A stretch of DNA of 64,000 nucleotides from the NCBI GenBank assembly GCA_022573225.1, contig JACZUI010000005.1:1-64000 (forward strand), in the 5' to 3' direction. Source of the stretch: Acidobacteriota bacterium (GTDB taxonomy: Bacteria > Actinomycetota > Acidimicrobiia > Spongiisociales > ZC4RG35). A model generated the notes under the pieces. It saw only the letters and a list, made by a program, of their open reading frames with translations, was not told where the DNA came from and made no database searches. This document shows positions 19,116 to 29,007 of this stretch, piece by piece (position 1 is the first letter of the stretch; the number at the start of each line of letters is the position of its first letter). Position numbers and translations under genes: made by a program.

Positions 19116-19202
19116 ATGTCTGAGACTCTCGACGATCTGATGACTGGGTTCGACAATGAGGCGCGAGCAGTGGCCAAGCACGTCAACGCCCAAGGTGGCT
19201 GA
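19116..19202 (+). CDS. Possible 28-aa small ORF upstream of the MaoC-like gene
   Basis: MSETLDDLMTGFDNEARAVAKHVNAQGG*; stop 2 nt before the MaoC-like ATG. Confidence 0.25.
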   Translation: MSETLDDLMTGFDNEARAVAKHVNAQGG

Positions 19203-19203
19203 C

Positions 19204-19602
19204 ATGGAGGAGGGCGACAGCGCTACCCGGTCCAGGCGGATCAGCGAAGGCGATATCGAACTCTTCACAGCCTTGTCGGGAGACCGGAACCCGCTCCATT
19301 ACGACGAGCGGCTCGCCAAGAAGACACGATTCGGCGGGATCATCGTTCAGGGCGGAGTGACGACCGGACTTCTCAACGCAATCGTGGCAGAGGATCTGCC
19401 CGGGCCCGGCTCGGTGTTCCTCAATGTCAATTGGAGTTTTCCGGCACCGGTCCGGCCGGGCGACACGATCACTGCTCGGGTCGAAGTGTTGGAAGCTCGT
19501 CACGACAAACCGCTGACCAAACTCGGTTGCCTCATCACAAACCAGGACGGCGTCACGGTCCTCGAGGGTGACGCTCTTGTGTGGACCGAACCGCTCGACT
19601 AG
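19204..19602 (+). CDS. MaoC-like (R)-hydratase
   Basis: 'ISEGDIELFTALSGDRNPLHYDERLAKKTRFGGIIVQGGVTTGLLNAIV'. Confidence 0.88.
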   Translation: MEEGDSATRSRRISEGDIELFTALSGDRNPLHYDERLAKKTRFGGIIVQGGVTTGLLNAIVAEDLPGPGSVFLNVNWSFPAPVRPGDTITARVEVLEARHDKPLTKLGCLITNQDGVTVLEGDALVWTEPLD

Positions 19603-19640
19603 GAGTCTGCTGATTGATGACGTTGGTCAGATCGGCGGGC
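19600..19640 (+). repeat. Repeat copy R2 (left end only)
   Basis: TAGGAGTCTGCTGATTGATGACGTTGGTCAGATCGGCGG; TAG is the MaoC-like stop codon. Confidence 0.6.
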
Positions 19641-19682
19641 TCCAAATGCACGACCACAGCCCGGCCATCTAGGCTCGCGGCC

Positions 19683-20330
19683 TTGCCCGACTGCTGCGAC
19701 CCCACACCGTATCGGCGGTTCTTCAACCGCAAACAAGCCGAGCGAAACGTGCGCGGTTATCGCCGAAGAGGCCTCGACCCGATGGCATCCAGCTTGGTCG
19801 ACTACTTGATATCGCAGGATGTGGAAGGTGCCGACGTCCTGGAGGTGGGCGGGGGAGTCGGTGCCATCCAGCTCGAACTTCTGAAAGCAGGCGTGGCGGA
19901 GAGTGTCAATATCGAGCTTTCTTCTGGCTACGAGGAAGCGGCGCTGAGGCTTGCCGAAGAGGAGGGGCTCGCGGATCGGATCACACGACGTCAGGGCGAC
20001 TTCGTCGAGCATCAGCATGAATTCGAACCGGCGGATATCGTTGTGATGAACCGCGTCATCTGCTGCTATCCCTGGATGGAGCGGATGATGGAGGCGGCAG
20101 TCGGCAAGACGAGTAGATACCTGGCCCTGGTGTTTCCCCGAGAGAAGTGGTGGATGAAGTTCGGCCTGGGAACGGGGAACGTGTTCATGAGGCTTCGCAG
20201 GTGCGATTTTCGAGCCTTCGTCCATCCCGTAGACGACATTGAAGCTGTTGCTACGAGAGCAGGTCTTGTGGTGCGACACACCGACAACAATCTCGGTTGG
20301 CAGGCACTCGTCTTCGAACGGGCGGCCTAG
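19683..20330 (+). CDS. Class I SAM-dependent methyltransferase
   Basis: 'GADVLEVGGGVGAIQLELLKAG...ADIVVMNRVICCYPWMERMM'; track start 19614 lies in the repeat; TTG at 19683 proposed. Confidence 0.75.
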   Translation: MPDCCDPTPYRRFFNRKQAERNVRGYRRRGLDPMASSLVDYLISQDVEGADVLEVGGGVGAIQLELLKAGVAESVNIELSSGYEEAALRLAEEEGLADRITRRQGDFVEHQHEFEPADIVVMNRVICCYPWMERMMEAAVGKTSRYLALVFPREKWWMKFGLGTGNVFMRLRRCDFRAFVHPVDDIEAVATRAGLVVRHTDNNLGWQALVFERAA

Positions 20331-20468
20331 AACCGACTCCGCTGGGATCGCCCCACGTCCCAGCCCGAGCCTCCTCTACGTCATCGGGGTATGTGCTCGT
20401 CGTGCACCTCGAGACGTCCTCGTATCCGCGCGGGCTGGTAGGTCGTAACGACAGATAGGCTCCATGCG

Positions 20469-20906
20469 ATGTCGAAGCAAGCAGGGGAGCAGCGGGCGCG
20501 ACGGCTCGTAGATCAGATCATGGCCGATGCCCGCGCCGATGATTACCGGGCGTTGCTGAAGATCGACGCCGACTCGGATACCCCAATGCTGCTTCGTCTT
20601 CTCCCTGACGAAACAACCCGCACTGCCAAGGTGCACTTACGCGGGGCGCGTCTCTGGCGGGATCAGCAGAACGAGAAGGCGCGGGACAGGCTCAGCGCGG
20701 TCAAGATCGCTCTCGACGGGCTGGACATCTCCCTGGCCAAGGGTCTCCTCCGCAAAGTCGATTCGAGCATTCTGGGTGATTCGGAGTTGGCTTGGTTCGA
20801 CGAATTGTTGTTAGCCACCGAGGCGCGAGCTGCCGAGCTGGAGGACATTCAGGGTCGAATTCCCTCGTCGTCGCCCGAGGAGAAGCCCAAGCGACGTCGT
20901 CGATAA
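20469..20906 (+). CDS. Hypothetical protein, helical, basic C-terminus
   Basis: 145-aa ORF 'MSKQAGEQRARRLVDQIMADARADDYRALLKID...KPKRRRR'. Confidence 0.55.
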   Translation: MSKQAGEQRARRLVDQIMADARADDYRALLKIDADSDTPMLLRLLPDETTRTAKVHLRGARLWRDQQNEKARDRLSAVKIALDGLDISLAKGLLRKVDSSILGDSELAWFDELLLATEARAAELEDIQGRIPSSSPEEKPKRRRR

Positions 20907-21019
20907 CAGCACCGGGCGCCGCAACACATGTCTGTTGTCCTCAACCGACCACAGCGCTGCCTAGCTCCTAGGCAAATCAGCCCTTCAGCTACCGTCATAT
21001 CTGGCATGAAGAGGTCGCC

Positions 21020-21616
21020 GTGACAGGAACGGGTAAGAAGTCAGCAGCGAGGAGGGCGCGTCGCGAGGCTGCGCTCAAAAGGACCCGGCGACGGCGGTTT
21101 CTGATCCTGTCGGTCGTGGGCCTAGGCATTACCGCGGTCATTGCTTTTGCGCTGACACGGCCGACGCCCGAGGAACTCGTCAATGTCGAGACATTCGGGG
21201 ACATGGGTGGAGGCCATCTTGCCGCCGGGAGCACTCCTCCCGAGTACAACTCCTCGCCCGCGACGAGCGGTAGGCACTCGCCCAGCGCCGCCCAATGCGG
21301 GATCTACGCGTCGGAGGTTCCCGACTCGATCCAAGTGCACAACCTCGAGCATGGGACAGTGATCATCCAGTACTTACCAGACCTTCCCGAGACCGAAGTG
21401 GCATCACTTCGTGGCTACGCACTGTCAAAACCAGGCCATATCCTGGTTGCTCCCCGCACGGATCTGTCTGATGCTGTGGTCGTGACGTCTTGGAGACGGA
21501 TGTTGCGCCTCGACTCGGTCGACCTGGACACGATCGATGTCTATTACGACAGTTTCGTCAGAACCGCACCGGAGGTCGGAGTGCCCTGCGTGTTCGCTGT
21601 CGACGAATCCGCCTGA
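21020..21616 (+). CDS. DUF3105 family membrane-anchored protein
   Basis: One TM plus 'PPEYNSSPATSGRHSPSAAQCGIYASEVPDSIQVHNLEHGTVIIQYLP'. Confidence 0.85.
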   Translation: MTGTGKKSAARRARREAALKRTRRRRFLILSVVGLGITAVIAFALTRPTPEELVNVETFGDMGGGHLAAGSTPPEYNSSPATSGRHSPSAAQCGIYASEVPDSIQVHNLEHGTVIIQYLPDLPETEVASLRGYALSKPGHILVAPRTDLSDAVVVTSWRRMLRLDSVDLDTIDVYYDSFVRTAPEVGVPCVFAVDESA

Positions 21617-21683
21617 GGGACCCGACTCTCACGCCCAGGCGGGCGACCGTGGTTGGCCGCCCGCGATAGTGGTGTTGGATTAG

Positions 21684-22274
21684 TTAGCCCGTGGTCTGAT
21701 CGTCCTCGGCGAGGATCTGATAGATCTTTCGTCTGGCTTCTTCGAGGATCTCCTTCGTTTTGGCCACCTGTGCCTCTGACCCCGCTCGGGCTACCTGCAT
21801 GACGGCAGCGCCGACCTGGAAGCCGACCTCGCGGAGGGCGTGGAAACCCTCGTGGGTGTCGGAGCCGAAACGCTCCCATGGGGGAGCTCCTTGATCCGAT
21901 TCGACCTTGGCTCGTCCCTCGTCGGTGAGGGTGTAGGTCTTCTTCCCATCTTGTTCGTCAGCTTTGACGAGTCCTTCGTCTTCGAGCTGCTGGAGGGTGG
22001 GATAGATAGAACCGGGGCTTGGCTGCCAAATGCCATCGGTTCGTTCTGTGAGCTCCTGCATGATCTGATAACCATGCATTGGAGCCTCGGCCAGTAGGTG
22101 GAGGATGGCGGCGCGGACGTCGCCTCTGCTCACTTTTGCTCTCCCGCCGTAGAAGGGTCCGGGACCCATGGGAAATCCACCCCACTCATTGCTCCAGCCT
22201 CGTCTGCCTCTTCGGGCTGCCATCGCCATCATGTGACGTTTGGCGACCCATGGGGGTGTCATTGCGTATGACAA
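21684..22274 (-). CDS. PadR family transcriptional regulator
   Basis: 'RGDVRAAILHLLAEAPMHGYQIMQELTERTDGIWQPSPGSIYPTLQQLEDEGLV'. Confidence 0.93.
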   Translation of the reverse strand: MSYAMTPPWVAKRHMMAMAARRGRRGWSNEWGGFPMGPGPFYGGRAKVSRGDVRAAILHLLAEAPMHGYQIMQELTERTDGIWQPSPGSIYPTLQQLEDEGLVKADEQDGKKTYTLTDEGRAKVESDQGAPPWERFGSDTHEGFHALREVGFQVGAAVMQVARAGSEAQVAKTKEILEEARRKIYQILAEDDQTTG

Positions 22275-22305
22275 GTAGGTCTCCTTTCAAGACTTCTAAG
22301 TTGTA

Positions 22306-22321
22306 TCACGATATATCGTGA
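22306..22321. promoter_or_regulatory. Perfect 16-bp palindrome TCACGATATATCGTGA, candidate PadR operator
   Basis: In the divergent region between padR-like and ABC exporter genes; contains the ATATATCG core between symmetric flanks. Confidence 0.6.
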
Positions 22322-22471
22322 CAGGTCGTCCAACCGGGCCGAGTCGAACCATATTCCCTCGGACACCTCTTTTGAGTCGGGTCAGAGTGTCTGGCGTGCC
22401 TACGAGGTTTGGCGCTCGCAGGGCCAGTCACGCCGAATCGGGTTGGCCGCAGCGTCACGTAGCATCGCCTG

Positions 22472-24274
22472 ATGCGACCATTCAGTCGGAGACCTCGCCG
22501 TGGTTTCACCACTGAGGAGCGATCGGACCTACCGCTTCGAGAGCAGCTAGGACAGCTCACCAGGCTCTTCGGGTTCCTGCGTCCGTATCGGTGGTGGCTG
22601 GCGGCCGCAATCTTCGGGGTCACCGTGGCCTCGGCCCTCGGCCTCGTTTTCCCTCTGATCATGGGAGGTTTGGTCGACACCGCCATCGGAGAGGAGGCGA
22701 CCACCGAAAGCCTCGATCGGATCGCCTTGCTTCTGTTCGGTGTTTTCTTCGCTCAGGCCGTCTTCAACTACCTCCGCGCCTATGCGCTGGGCGTGGTTGG
22801 CGAGGGTGTGGTAGCCGACCTTCGACGCGCTGTCTACGAGAGAATCGTCCGACTCCCAGTGCCGTTCTTCGACCAGAGGCGAACCGGGGAAATCACCTCG
22901 CGGCTGACATCCGATGCGTCTGTGATCCAGACAACCGTCTCCACGTCGGTGGCGCAGGCGCTCTCGCAGGGCATCACCCTCATCGGAGGTGTGGCGTTGA
23001 TGCTCGTGCTGAGCCCACAGCTCTCGCTGGCCGTGCTCGCCTTCTTGCCGATAGCAATCATCGCCGCTGCTTTTTTTGGCCGCCGCCTCAACCGCATCTC
23101 GACTGTCTTCCAGGACGAGATCGCGTCCGCCAACGCCTTCGCCGAGGAATCCATCTCGTCGATACGAGTCGTCAAGTGGTTTACCGCCGAGGCGGACGCC
23201 ATCCACCGATATGACAAGGCGATTCGCCGCTCCTACCTCGTGGCGCTGCGCAGGGCTCGGTTGCGGGCTCTGTTTGTCCCGAGTGTGACCTTTGTCGCGT
23301 TCGGAACCCTCGCCGTGGTCCTTTGGGTCGGTGGTCGGCAGGTGCTCGCCGGCTCGATGACAGCCGGCGAATTGGTTTCGTTCCTTCTGTACACCCTGAC
23401 TGTGGCCGGGGCCATCGGAACCTTCACCGGCCTTTACTCACAACTTCAGGAGGCCCTCGGCGCCTCCCGGCGTATCTTTGAGCTTCTCGGCGAGCCGGTG
23501 GAGGTCCACGAACCCGAAGAGCCTCGGACGCCCTCGCAGAGGGACGGCTCGGTTCGATTCGAGTCGGTGAATTTCAACTACGTCGGACGGGATATCGGAG
23601 TTCTGCACGAAATCGATCTCTCCATCGCCCCCGGTGAAGTGGTCGCCCTTGTCGGCCCGTCAGGATCTGGCAAGTCGACGATCACCCAGCTGATAGCGCG
23701 CTTCTACGACCCGTCTGACGGTCGGGTCCTCGTTGATGGTGTTGATGTCAGAGAGCAGGCCCTGGGCGACCTGCGGGCTCAGATGGCAGCCGTTCCACAG
23801 GAGGTCCAGCTCTTCTCGGGGACGATCAGCGAGAATCTTCGTCTCGCCAAGCCGGACGCGTCGGACGAGGAGCTCGTCGAGGCGGCCACGGCGGCCAACG
23901 CCCACGACTTCATTGTCGGGTTCCCCGACGGCTATGAATCCCTGGTGGGAGAGCGGGGAGTAAAGCTTTCGGGCGGTCAGCGTCAACGTGTCGCGATCGC
24001 TCGAGCCCTTCTGGCTGACCCACGCATTCTCATCCTCGATGAGGCCACTAGTTCGCTGGACGCCGAGGCCGAGGGTCTCGTCCAGGAGGCCCTGGAACGG
24101 CTCATGGTCGGGCGTACGACGCTTGTCATCGCCCACCGTCTCAGCACGGTGCGTGCCGCTGACAGGCTGGTCGTCATCTCCGATGGGAGAATCGTGGAAG
24201 AGGGCACCCACGATGAACTCGTCGCGGCGAGCGGTGTCTATGCCCGACTCCTGTCGCGCCAACTCGTCGGCTGA
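22472..24274 (+). CDS. ABC exporter, fused permease/ATPase
   Basis: ABC-TM region, Walker A 'GPSGSGKSTI', signature 'LSGGQRQRVAIARAL', 'ILDEATSSLD'. Confidence 0.94.
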   Translation: MRPFSRRPRRGFTTEERSDLPLREQLGQLTRLFGFLRPYRWWLAAAIFGVTVASALGLVFPLIMGGLVDTAIGEEATTESLDRIALLLFGVFFAQAVFNYLRAYALGVVGEGVVADLRRAVYERIVRLPVPFFDQRRTGEITSRLTSDASVIQTTVSTSVAQALSQGITLIGGVALMLVLSPQLSLAVLAFLPIAIIAAAFFGRRLNRISTVFQDEIASANAFAEESISSIRVVKWFTAEADAIHRYDKAIRRSYLVALRRARLRALFVPSVTFVAFGTLAVVLWVGGRQVLAGSMTAGELVSFLLYTLTVAGAIGTFTGLYSQLQEALGASRRIFELLGEPVEVHEPEEPRTPSQRDGSVRFESVNFNYVGRDIGVLHEIDLSIAPGEVVALVGPSGSGKSTITQLIARFYDPSDGRVLVDGVDVREQALGDLRAQMAAVPQEVQLFSGTISENLRLAKPDASDEELVEAATAANAHDFIVGFPDGYESLVGERGVKLSGGQRQRVAIARALLADPRILILDEATSSLDAEAEGLVQEALERLMVGRTTLVIAHRLSTVRAADRLVVISDGRIVEEGTHDELVAASGVYARLLSRQLVG

Positions 24275-24378
24275 CACCCCGATCGTGTGGCACGCATGGT
24301 CGTGGGTACTGTGCCCGGTGATAGCCTCAGCGACGGAGCTTTTTCGACTTCCAGACCTCTAGACACAGGAGCAAGAAC

Positions 24379-25716
24379 GTGGGCAAGGAGTTTTTCACGG
24401 ACGTACCAGAACCGATCGGGTACGCCGGGCTCGATTCATCAGATCCCCTGTCGTACAAGGTATATCAGCCCGATCGGCTCGTCCTCGGAAAGCGGATGGA
24501 AGACCAGATGAGAGTTGCCGTCTGCTATTGGCATTCGTTCAACTGGCCCGGCCAAGACGTCTTTGGCCGCGGCACGTTTGATCGCCCCTGGCTGGAGGTG
24601 GGAGGAGACGCCATGGTGGCGGCGCGGCAGAAGATGGACGCCGCCTTCGAGTTCGTCTCGAAGCTTGGAGTTCCGTTCATGTGCTTCCACGACGTTGACA
24701 TCGCGCCAGAGGGTGAGACGTTTGCCGACTACGCGACAAACCTTGAATCGATGGTCGACTATGCCGAGGAGAGGATGTCCGAAACGGGTATCCGCCTGCT
24801 TTGGGGCACGGCCAACCTGTTCTCGCATCCGAGGTACGCAGCCGGCGCATCAACAAACCCCGATCCGTCCGTCTATGCCTACGCCGCGGCTCAGGTCAAG
24901 CATGCCCTCGAGGCCACACACAGGTTGGGGGGAGAGAACTATGTGCTCTGGGGTGGCAGGGACGGTTACGAGACCTTGCTGAACACCGACCTGAGGCAAG
25001 AAGGGATCCAGATGGCTTCCTTCCTGACGATGGTCGCCGAGCACAAGCGAAACATCGGGTTCGAGGGAACGCTGCTGATCGAACCGAAGCCGGCTGAACC
25101 GACGAAACACCAATATGACTACGACTCTCAGACGGTCCACGGCTTCCTGGAACGTTTCGATCTCGCCGGCGAATACAAGCTCAACATCGAAGGCAACCAC
25201 GCCACATTGGCTGGGCACAGTTTCCACCACGATGTCGCCTATGCCGTATCTCACGGCATCTTCGGCTCCATCGACGCCAACCGCGGCGATCCGCAGACCG
25301 GTTGGGACACCGACCAGTTCCCCAACTCGGTCGATGAGCTGTCTCTCATCTTCTATGAGATCCTCAAGGGTGGCGGATTCACCACGGGAGGCTTCAATTT
25401 CGACACGAAGTTGCGCCGCCAATCCCTGGATCGATCAGATCTCTTCCATGGGCACATCGGAGGCATCGACGCTTTGGCGAAGGCGCTTTTGGTTGCGGCC
25501 GATCTCCTCGAGGCCGATACGCTCTCAAACCCCCTATCGCACCGATATGCGGGATGGTCAGAGGATGTGGGGCGTGGCATTCTCTCTGGCTCGGAGAGCC
25601 TCGAGTCACTCGAGGCCAGAGTGATGTCAGGCGAACTAGACCCCAGCCCCGTTTCTGGCAGTCAGGAACTCCTCGAGAACAGAGTCAACCAAGTCATTTG
25701 GGGTTCGGAAGCCTGA
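24379..25716 (+). CDS. xylA: Xylose isomerase
   Basis: '[11 protein letters not shown]', '[16 protein letters not shown]', '[18 protein letters not shown]', '[17 protein letters not shown]'. Confidence 0.96.
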   Translation: MGKEFFTDVPEPIGYAGLDSSDPLSYKVYQPDRLVLGKRMEDQMRVAVCYWHSFNWPGQDVFGRGTFDRPWLEVGGDAMVAARQKMDAAFEFVSKLGVPFMCFHDVDIAPEGETFADYATNLESMVDYAEERMSETGIRLLWGTANLFSHPRYAAGASTNPDPSVYAYAAAQVKHALEATHRLGGENYVLWGGRDGYETLLNTDLRQEGIQMASFLTMVAEHKRNIGFEGTLLIEPKPAEPTKHQYDYDSQTVHGFLERFDLAGEYKLNIEGNHATLAGHSFHHDVAYAVSHGIFGSIDANRGDPQTGWDTDQFPNSVDELSLIFYEILKGGGFTTGGFNFDTKLRRQSLDRSDLFHGHIGGIDALAKALLVAADLLEADTLSNPLSHRYAGWSEDVGRGILSGSESLESLEARVMSGELDPSPVSGSQELLENRVNQVIWGSEA

Positions 25717-26606
25717 GCGCGATCCAGGGCGCCGCTGCGCCTGACTCCAACGCGAGCACCGCCTGCATTGAACTGAAGATCGGTCCATATCTCATCGCCA
25801 CGACGACCAGCTATGGGCCCCGCATAGTTGGGGTCTGGCGAGGCGAGTCTCCTGAGATGCTGGCGCGATTGCCTGAGCATTTGGGGATTGAGCTTCCCGA
25901 AGGCGGTACTTATCGATTTCATGGAGGCCATCGGCTTTGGGCGGCTCCAGAGGTGCCCGCCGTCACCTACGCGCAGGACGATCATCGATGTGAGGTGGCC
26001 ACGACCGCCAACGGATTGAGGATCACTGCGCCGGCCGACACGGCCGGCCTGACCAAGGAGATACGAGTCGGCCTGGAGGATGATGCCCTGGTGGTTGATC
26101 ATCAGCTCATCAACGAAGGATTCGAGGACGTCAGAATCGCTGCCTGGGGGATCACCCAGTTTCAGCTCGGAGGAACGGCGGTTCTTCCCATCGGCGGAGC
26201 GCTGCCGTCCGCCGGCCCGCAGGCCGATCGCAGTGTGGTCGTCTGGCCCTACACCAACCTGACCGACTACCGGATCTCATGGATGGACAGGGCCGTTCTC
26301 GTGGATGCCTCGCCAGGCCCGAAACTCAAGATTGGGTCCGGACCCCGCCCCGTTCGCCTCGGTTATCTCTTGGATGGTTATCTCTTCACGAAAACGATTC
26401 CGGCGGCGGGGGAGGGCGACTACCCCGATCGGGGAGCAGTGGGTCAGATCTTCGTCAACGAGCACTTCTGCGAATTGGAAAGCGTCGGGCCCGTCCGCAC
26501 CCTGAGCCCCGGCTCATCGATCTCGATCCGGGAAAGATGGGAAATCACCGAGTGCTCCGACCTGCCGACGGCTTGTGACCGTGTTATGGATCGAGGTTCG
26601 TTGTGA
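25698..26606 (+). CDS. Aldose-1-epimerase-like (galactose mutarotase fold) protein
   Basis: '[16 protein letters not shown]...[25 protein letters not shown]'; start uncertain (track 25554). Confidence 0.65.
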   Translation: MGFGSLSAIQGAAAPDSNASTACIELKIGPYLIATTTSYGPRIVGVWRGESPEMLARLPEHLGIELPEGGTYRFHGGHRLWAAPEVPAVTYAQDDHRCEVATTANGLRITAPADTAGLTKEIRVGLEDDALVVDHQLINEGFEDVRIAAWGITQFQLGGTAVLPIGGALPSAGPQADRSVVVWPYTNLTDYRISWMDRAVLVDASPGPKLKIGSGPRPVRLGYLLDGYLFTKTIPAAGEGDYPDRGAVGQIFVNEHFCELESVGPVRTLSPGSSISIRERWEITECSDLPTACDRVMDRGSL

Positions 26607-28093
26607 GCTTCGTCATCGGAATCGACGTGTCGACGACGGCCACCAAAGCGGTGATCATCGACCGTCAGGGAGACATTGTCGGAATCGGCTCGGCTTCGTA
26701 CGGCTACGACACGCCTGCGGAAGGGTGGACGGAGCAGGATCCCCATTTGTGGTGGGACGCCGCCGTGGCGGCTGTCGGGCAGGTCTTGACGGACAACGAC
26801 GTGGCCCCGTCTGACGTCGAAGCGGTCGGATTGACCGGCCAGATGCACGGCTCGGTGCTTCTCGACGATCGGGGTGAGGTCGTCCGTCCGGCAATCCTCT
26901 GGAACGACCAACGAACCGAAGCCGAATGCGACGATATTCGCCGGCGCGTCGGAGGCGAGCGTCTCATCGAGATAACGGGCAACGACGCTCTCACAGGTTT
27001 CACCGCCCCCAAGTTGTTATGGGTGCGGCGCAACGAACCAGAGAAATGGGCTCGCGTGAGCCATGTTCTTCTTCCTAAGGACTATCTGCGATACCGACTC
27101 ACTGACGAGTTGGCCATCGATGTTGCCGGTGGGTCCGGGACGATTCTGTTCGACCTTGGCGCCCGGACCTGGTCGCCGGAGATTCTCGACGCTCTCGAAC
27201 TGGACCCATCGCTGCTGCCCGCCACCTTTGAAGGCCCGGAGGTCACCGGAACCATCTCCAAGGCCGCAGCCGAGGCCACGGGCCTCGGACACGGAACCCC
27301 TGTCGTGGCGGGAGGTGGCGACCAATCTGCCAATGCGGTTGGCGTCGGGGCGGTGTCTCCGGGAGTGGTGGCGTTGTCGTTGGGAACGTCAGGTGTCGTA
27401 TTCGCTACCACAGATACGCCGCAGATCGATCCTGAAGGCCGAGTTCACGCCTTCTGTCACGCCGTTCCGGGACGGTGGCACATGATGGGTGTCATGCTTT
27501 CGGCCGGTGGGAGTCTCCGCTGGCTGCGTGACGCGTTGGCTCCCGACGCCTCATTCGAAGAGCTGGTGGGCGCGGCCGCCGAGATACCCGCCGGCAGCGA
27601 TGATCTTCTGTTCCTCCCCTACCTCACCGGTGAGCGAACTCCCCATCCCGATCCACGAGCACGGGGTGCATTTGTCGGTCTCACGGTCCGTCACGATCTT
27701 CGCCATCTCACCAGATCTGTTCTGGAAGGCGTGGCGTTTGGACTCAGAGATGGGCTAGATCTGATGATCGAGGCTGGGCTCCCGGCCCCGACACAGATTC
27801 GAGCCTCTGGTGGAGGTATCCGCAGCCCGCTTTGGCGTCAGATCCTGGCCGACGTGCTCGATGCGGAAATCGCCATCGTGCAGACGGAGGAAGGCGCCGC
27901 ATACGGCGCAGGTCTGCTGGCGGCTGTCGGGGCGGAGTGGTTTGGCTCGGTCGAAGATGCCTGCGCCGCAACGGTCACGGCGGAAACGTCGGCAGATCCA
28001 TCAGAGTTGAGGACCATCTACACAGAGGCTCACGCCCGATATCGAACGCTATATCCGGCCCTGGCGCCGACGTTCCACTCGGGGCGAGATTAG
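26603..28093 (+). CDS. xylB: Xylulokinase (FGGY)
   Basis: 'GIDVSTTATKAVIID', 'GLTGQMHGSVLLD', 'GGGDQSANAVGVG', 'ASGGGIRSPLWRQILADVL'; GTGA overlap with upstream ORF. Confidence 0.93.
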   Translation: MSFVIGIDVSTTATKAVIIDRQGDIVGIGSASYGYDTPAEGWTEQDPHLWWDAAVAAVGQVLTDNDVAPSDVEAVGLTGQMHGSVLLDDRGEVVRPAILWNDQRTEAECDDIRRRVGGERLIEITGNDALTGFTAPKLLWVRRNEPEKWARVSHVLLPKDYLRYRLTDELAIDVAGGSGTILFDLGARTWSPEILDALELDPSLLPATFEGPEVTGTISKAAAEATGLGHGTPVVAGGGDQSANAVGVGAVSPGVVALSLGTSGVVFATTDTPQIDPEGRVHAFCHAVPGRWHMMGVMLSAGGSLRWLRDALAPDASFEELVGAAAEIPAGSDDLLFLPYLTGERTPHPDPRARGAFVGLTVRHDLRHLTRSVLEGVAFGLRDGLDLMIEAGLPAPTQIRASGGGIRSPLWRQILADVLDAEIAIVQTEEGAAYGAGLLAAVGAEWFGSVEDACAATVTAETSADPSELRTIYTEAHARYRTLYPALAPTFHSGRD

Positions 28094-28097
28094 GGCT

Positions 28098-28805
28098 CTA
28101 ACCCCAGGAGGCCTCCGTCGCAGGCCGTAGTGCGACTTCGAGAATCCGGTGATTCCGCGGTCGAGTGACAACGAAGGCCACTACCTCGGCCACGTCTTCC
28201 GGCGACATCATCCCCTCCAGCTCGGGCATGTCCGGGGTACGGCCGCGGCCCATCGCAAAATCGGTCGCCACCCCGCCAGGCGCCACATTGGTGCACCTGA
28301 CTCCGCTTTCCCGAAGCTCATGATCCAAAGCCCGTGTCATCCCGATCTGGGCGAACTTCGATGCCGAGTAGACCGCCTCGAAGGGGAGACCGCGTCGGCC
28401 CGCCTCACTGGCCAGCATGACTATGTCGGCCGAATCGCTCTCGAGAAGGCGGGGCAGGGCCGCGCGGATCGAATAGAGGGCACCCTTCACGTTGACGTCG
28501 ATCATCTCCTCGAGCTGATCGTCGGGTAGGTCGAGAAACGGGCCGTATGCGCCCACGCCGGCGTTGACCACGAGTATGTCAAGGCCACCAAATCGCTCTG
28601 TGGTCTCTCCAACCAACGCCTCCAGCGCCTCGGGGTCCCGAACGTCACATGGCCTGGCAACCGCGTCTTCGATCCCCAGATCGTCCCCGCTTCTCGATGC
28701 AAGCCCTAGTCGGGCACCTTCCGAAGCCAGCCGGTGGGCTATCGCGGCACCGATTCCACGACTGGCACCGGTGACCAGCGCAACTCTGCCGTCCAATTTT
28801 CCCAC
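28098..28805 (-). CDS. Short-chain dehydrogenase/reductase
   Basis: 'VALVTGASRGIGAAIAHRL', 'ILVVNAGVGAYG', 'YSASKFAQIG'; GTG 28805 proposed. Confidence 0.85.
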   Translation of the reverse strand: MGKLDGRVALVTGASRGIGAAIAHRLASEGARLGLASRSGDDLGIEDAVARPCDVRDPEALEALVGETTERFGGLDILVVNAGVGAYGPFLDLPDDQLEEMIDVNVKGALYSIRAALPRLLESDSADIVMLASEAGRRGLPFEAVYSASKFAQIGMTRALDHELRESGVRCTNVAPGGVATDFAMGRGRTPDMPELEGMMSPEDVAEVVAFVVTRPRNHRILEVALRPATEASWG

Positions 28806-29007
28806 AACAACCGTCCCTTCTGTCCCGGAAATGGCCACTTCGCCGTGAAGCTGGTCGTCGTCGGATCGTAGCGTCGCGACGGCGGGAGCCCTTGAGAACA
28901 TGGCCACGACGTGCCGAAATCGATCTCGCCTCAAGCACTCGGTCCTCTCCCAGCCACCGCGGCCGCCGCGTTTTGGGACACCCCAGCGACTTCGCCAGAA
29001 TGACCAC

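Noticed and set aside
22331-22370. GGCCGAGTCGAACCATATTCCC as a tRNA T-arm
   Set aside because: No cloverleaf partner stems found.
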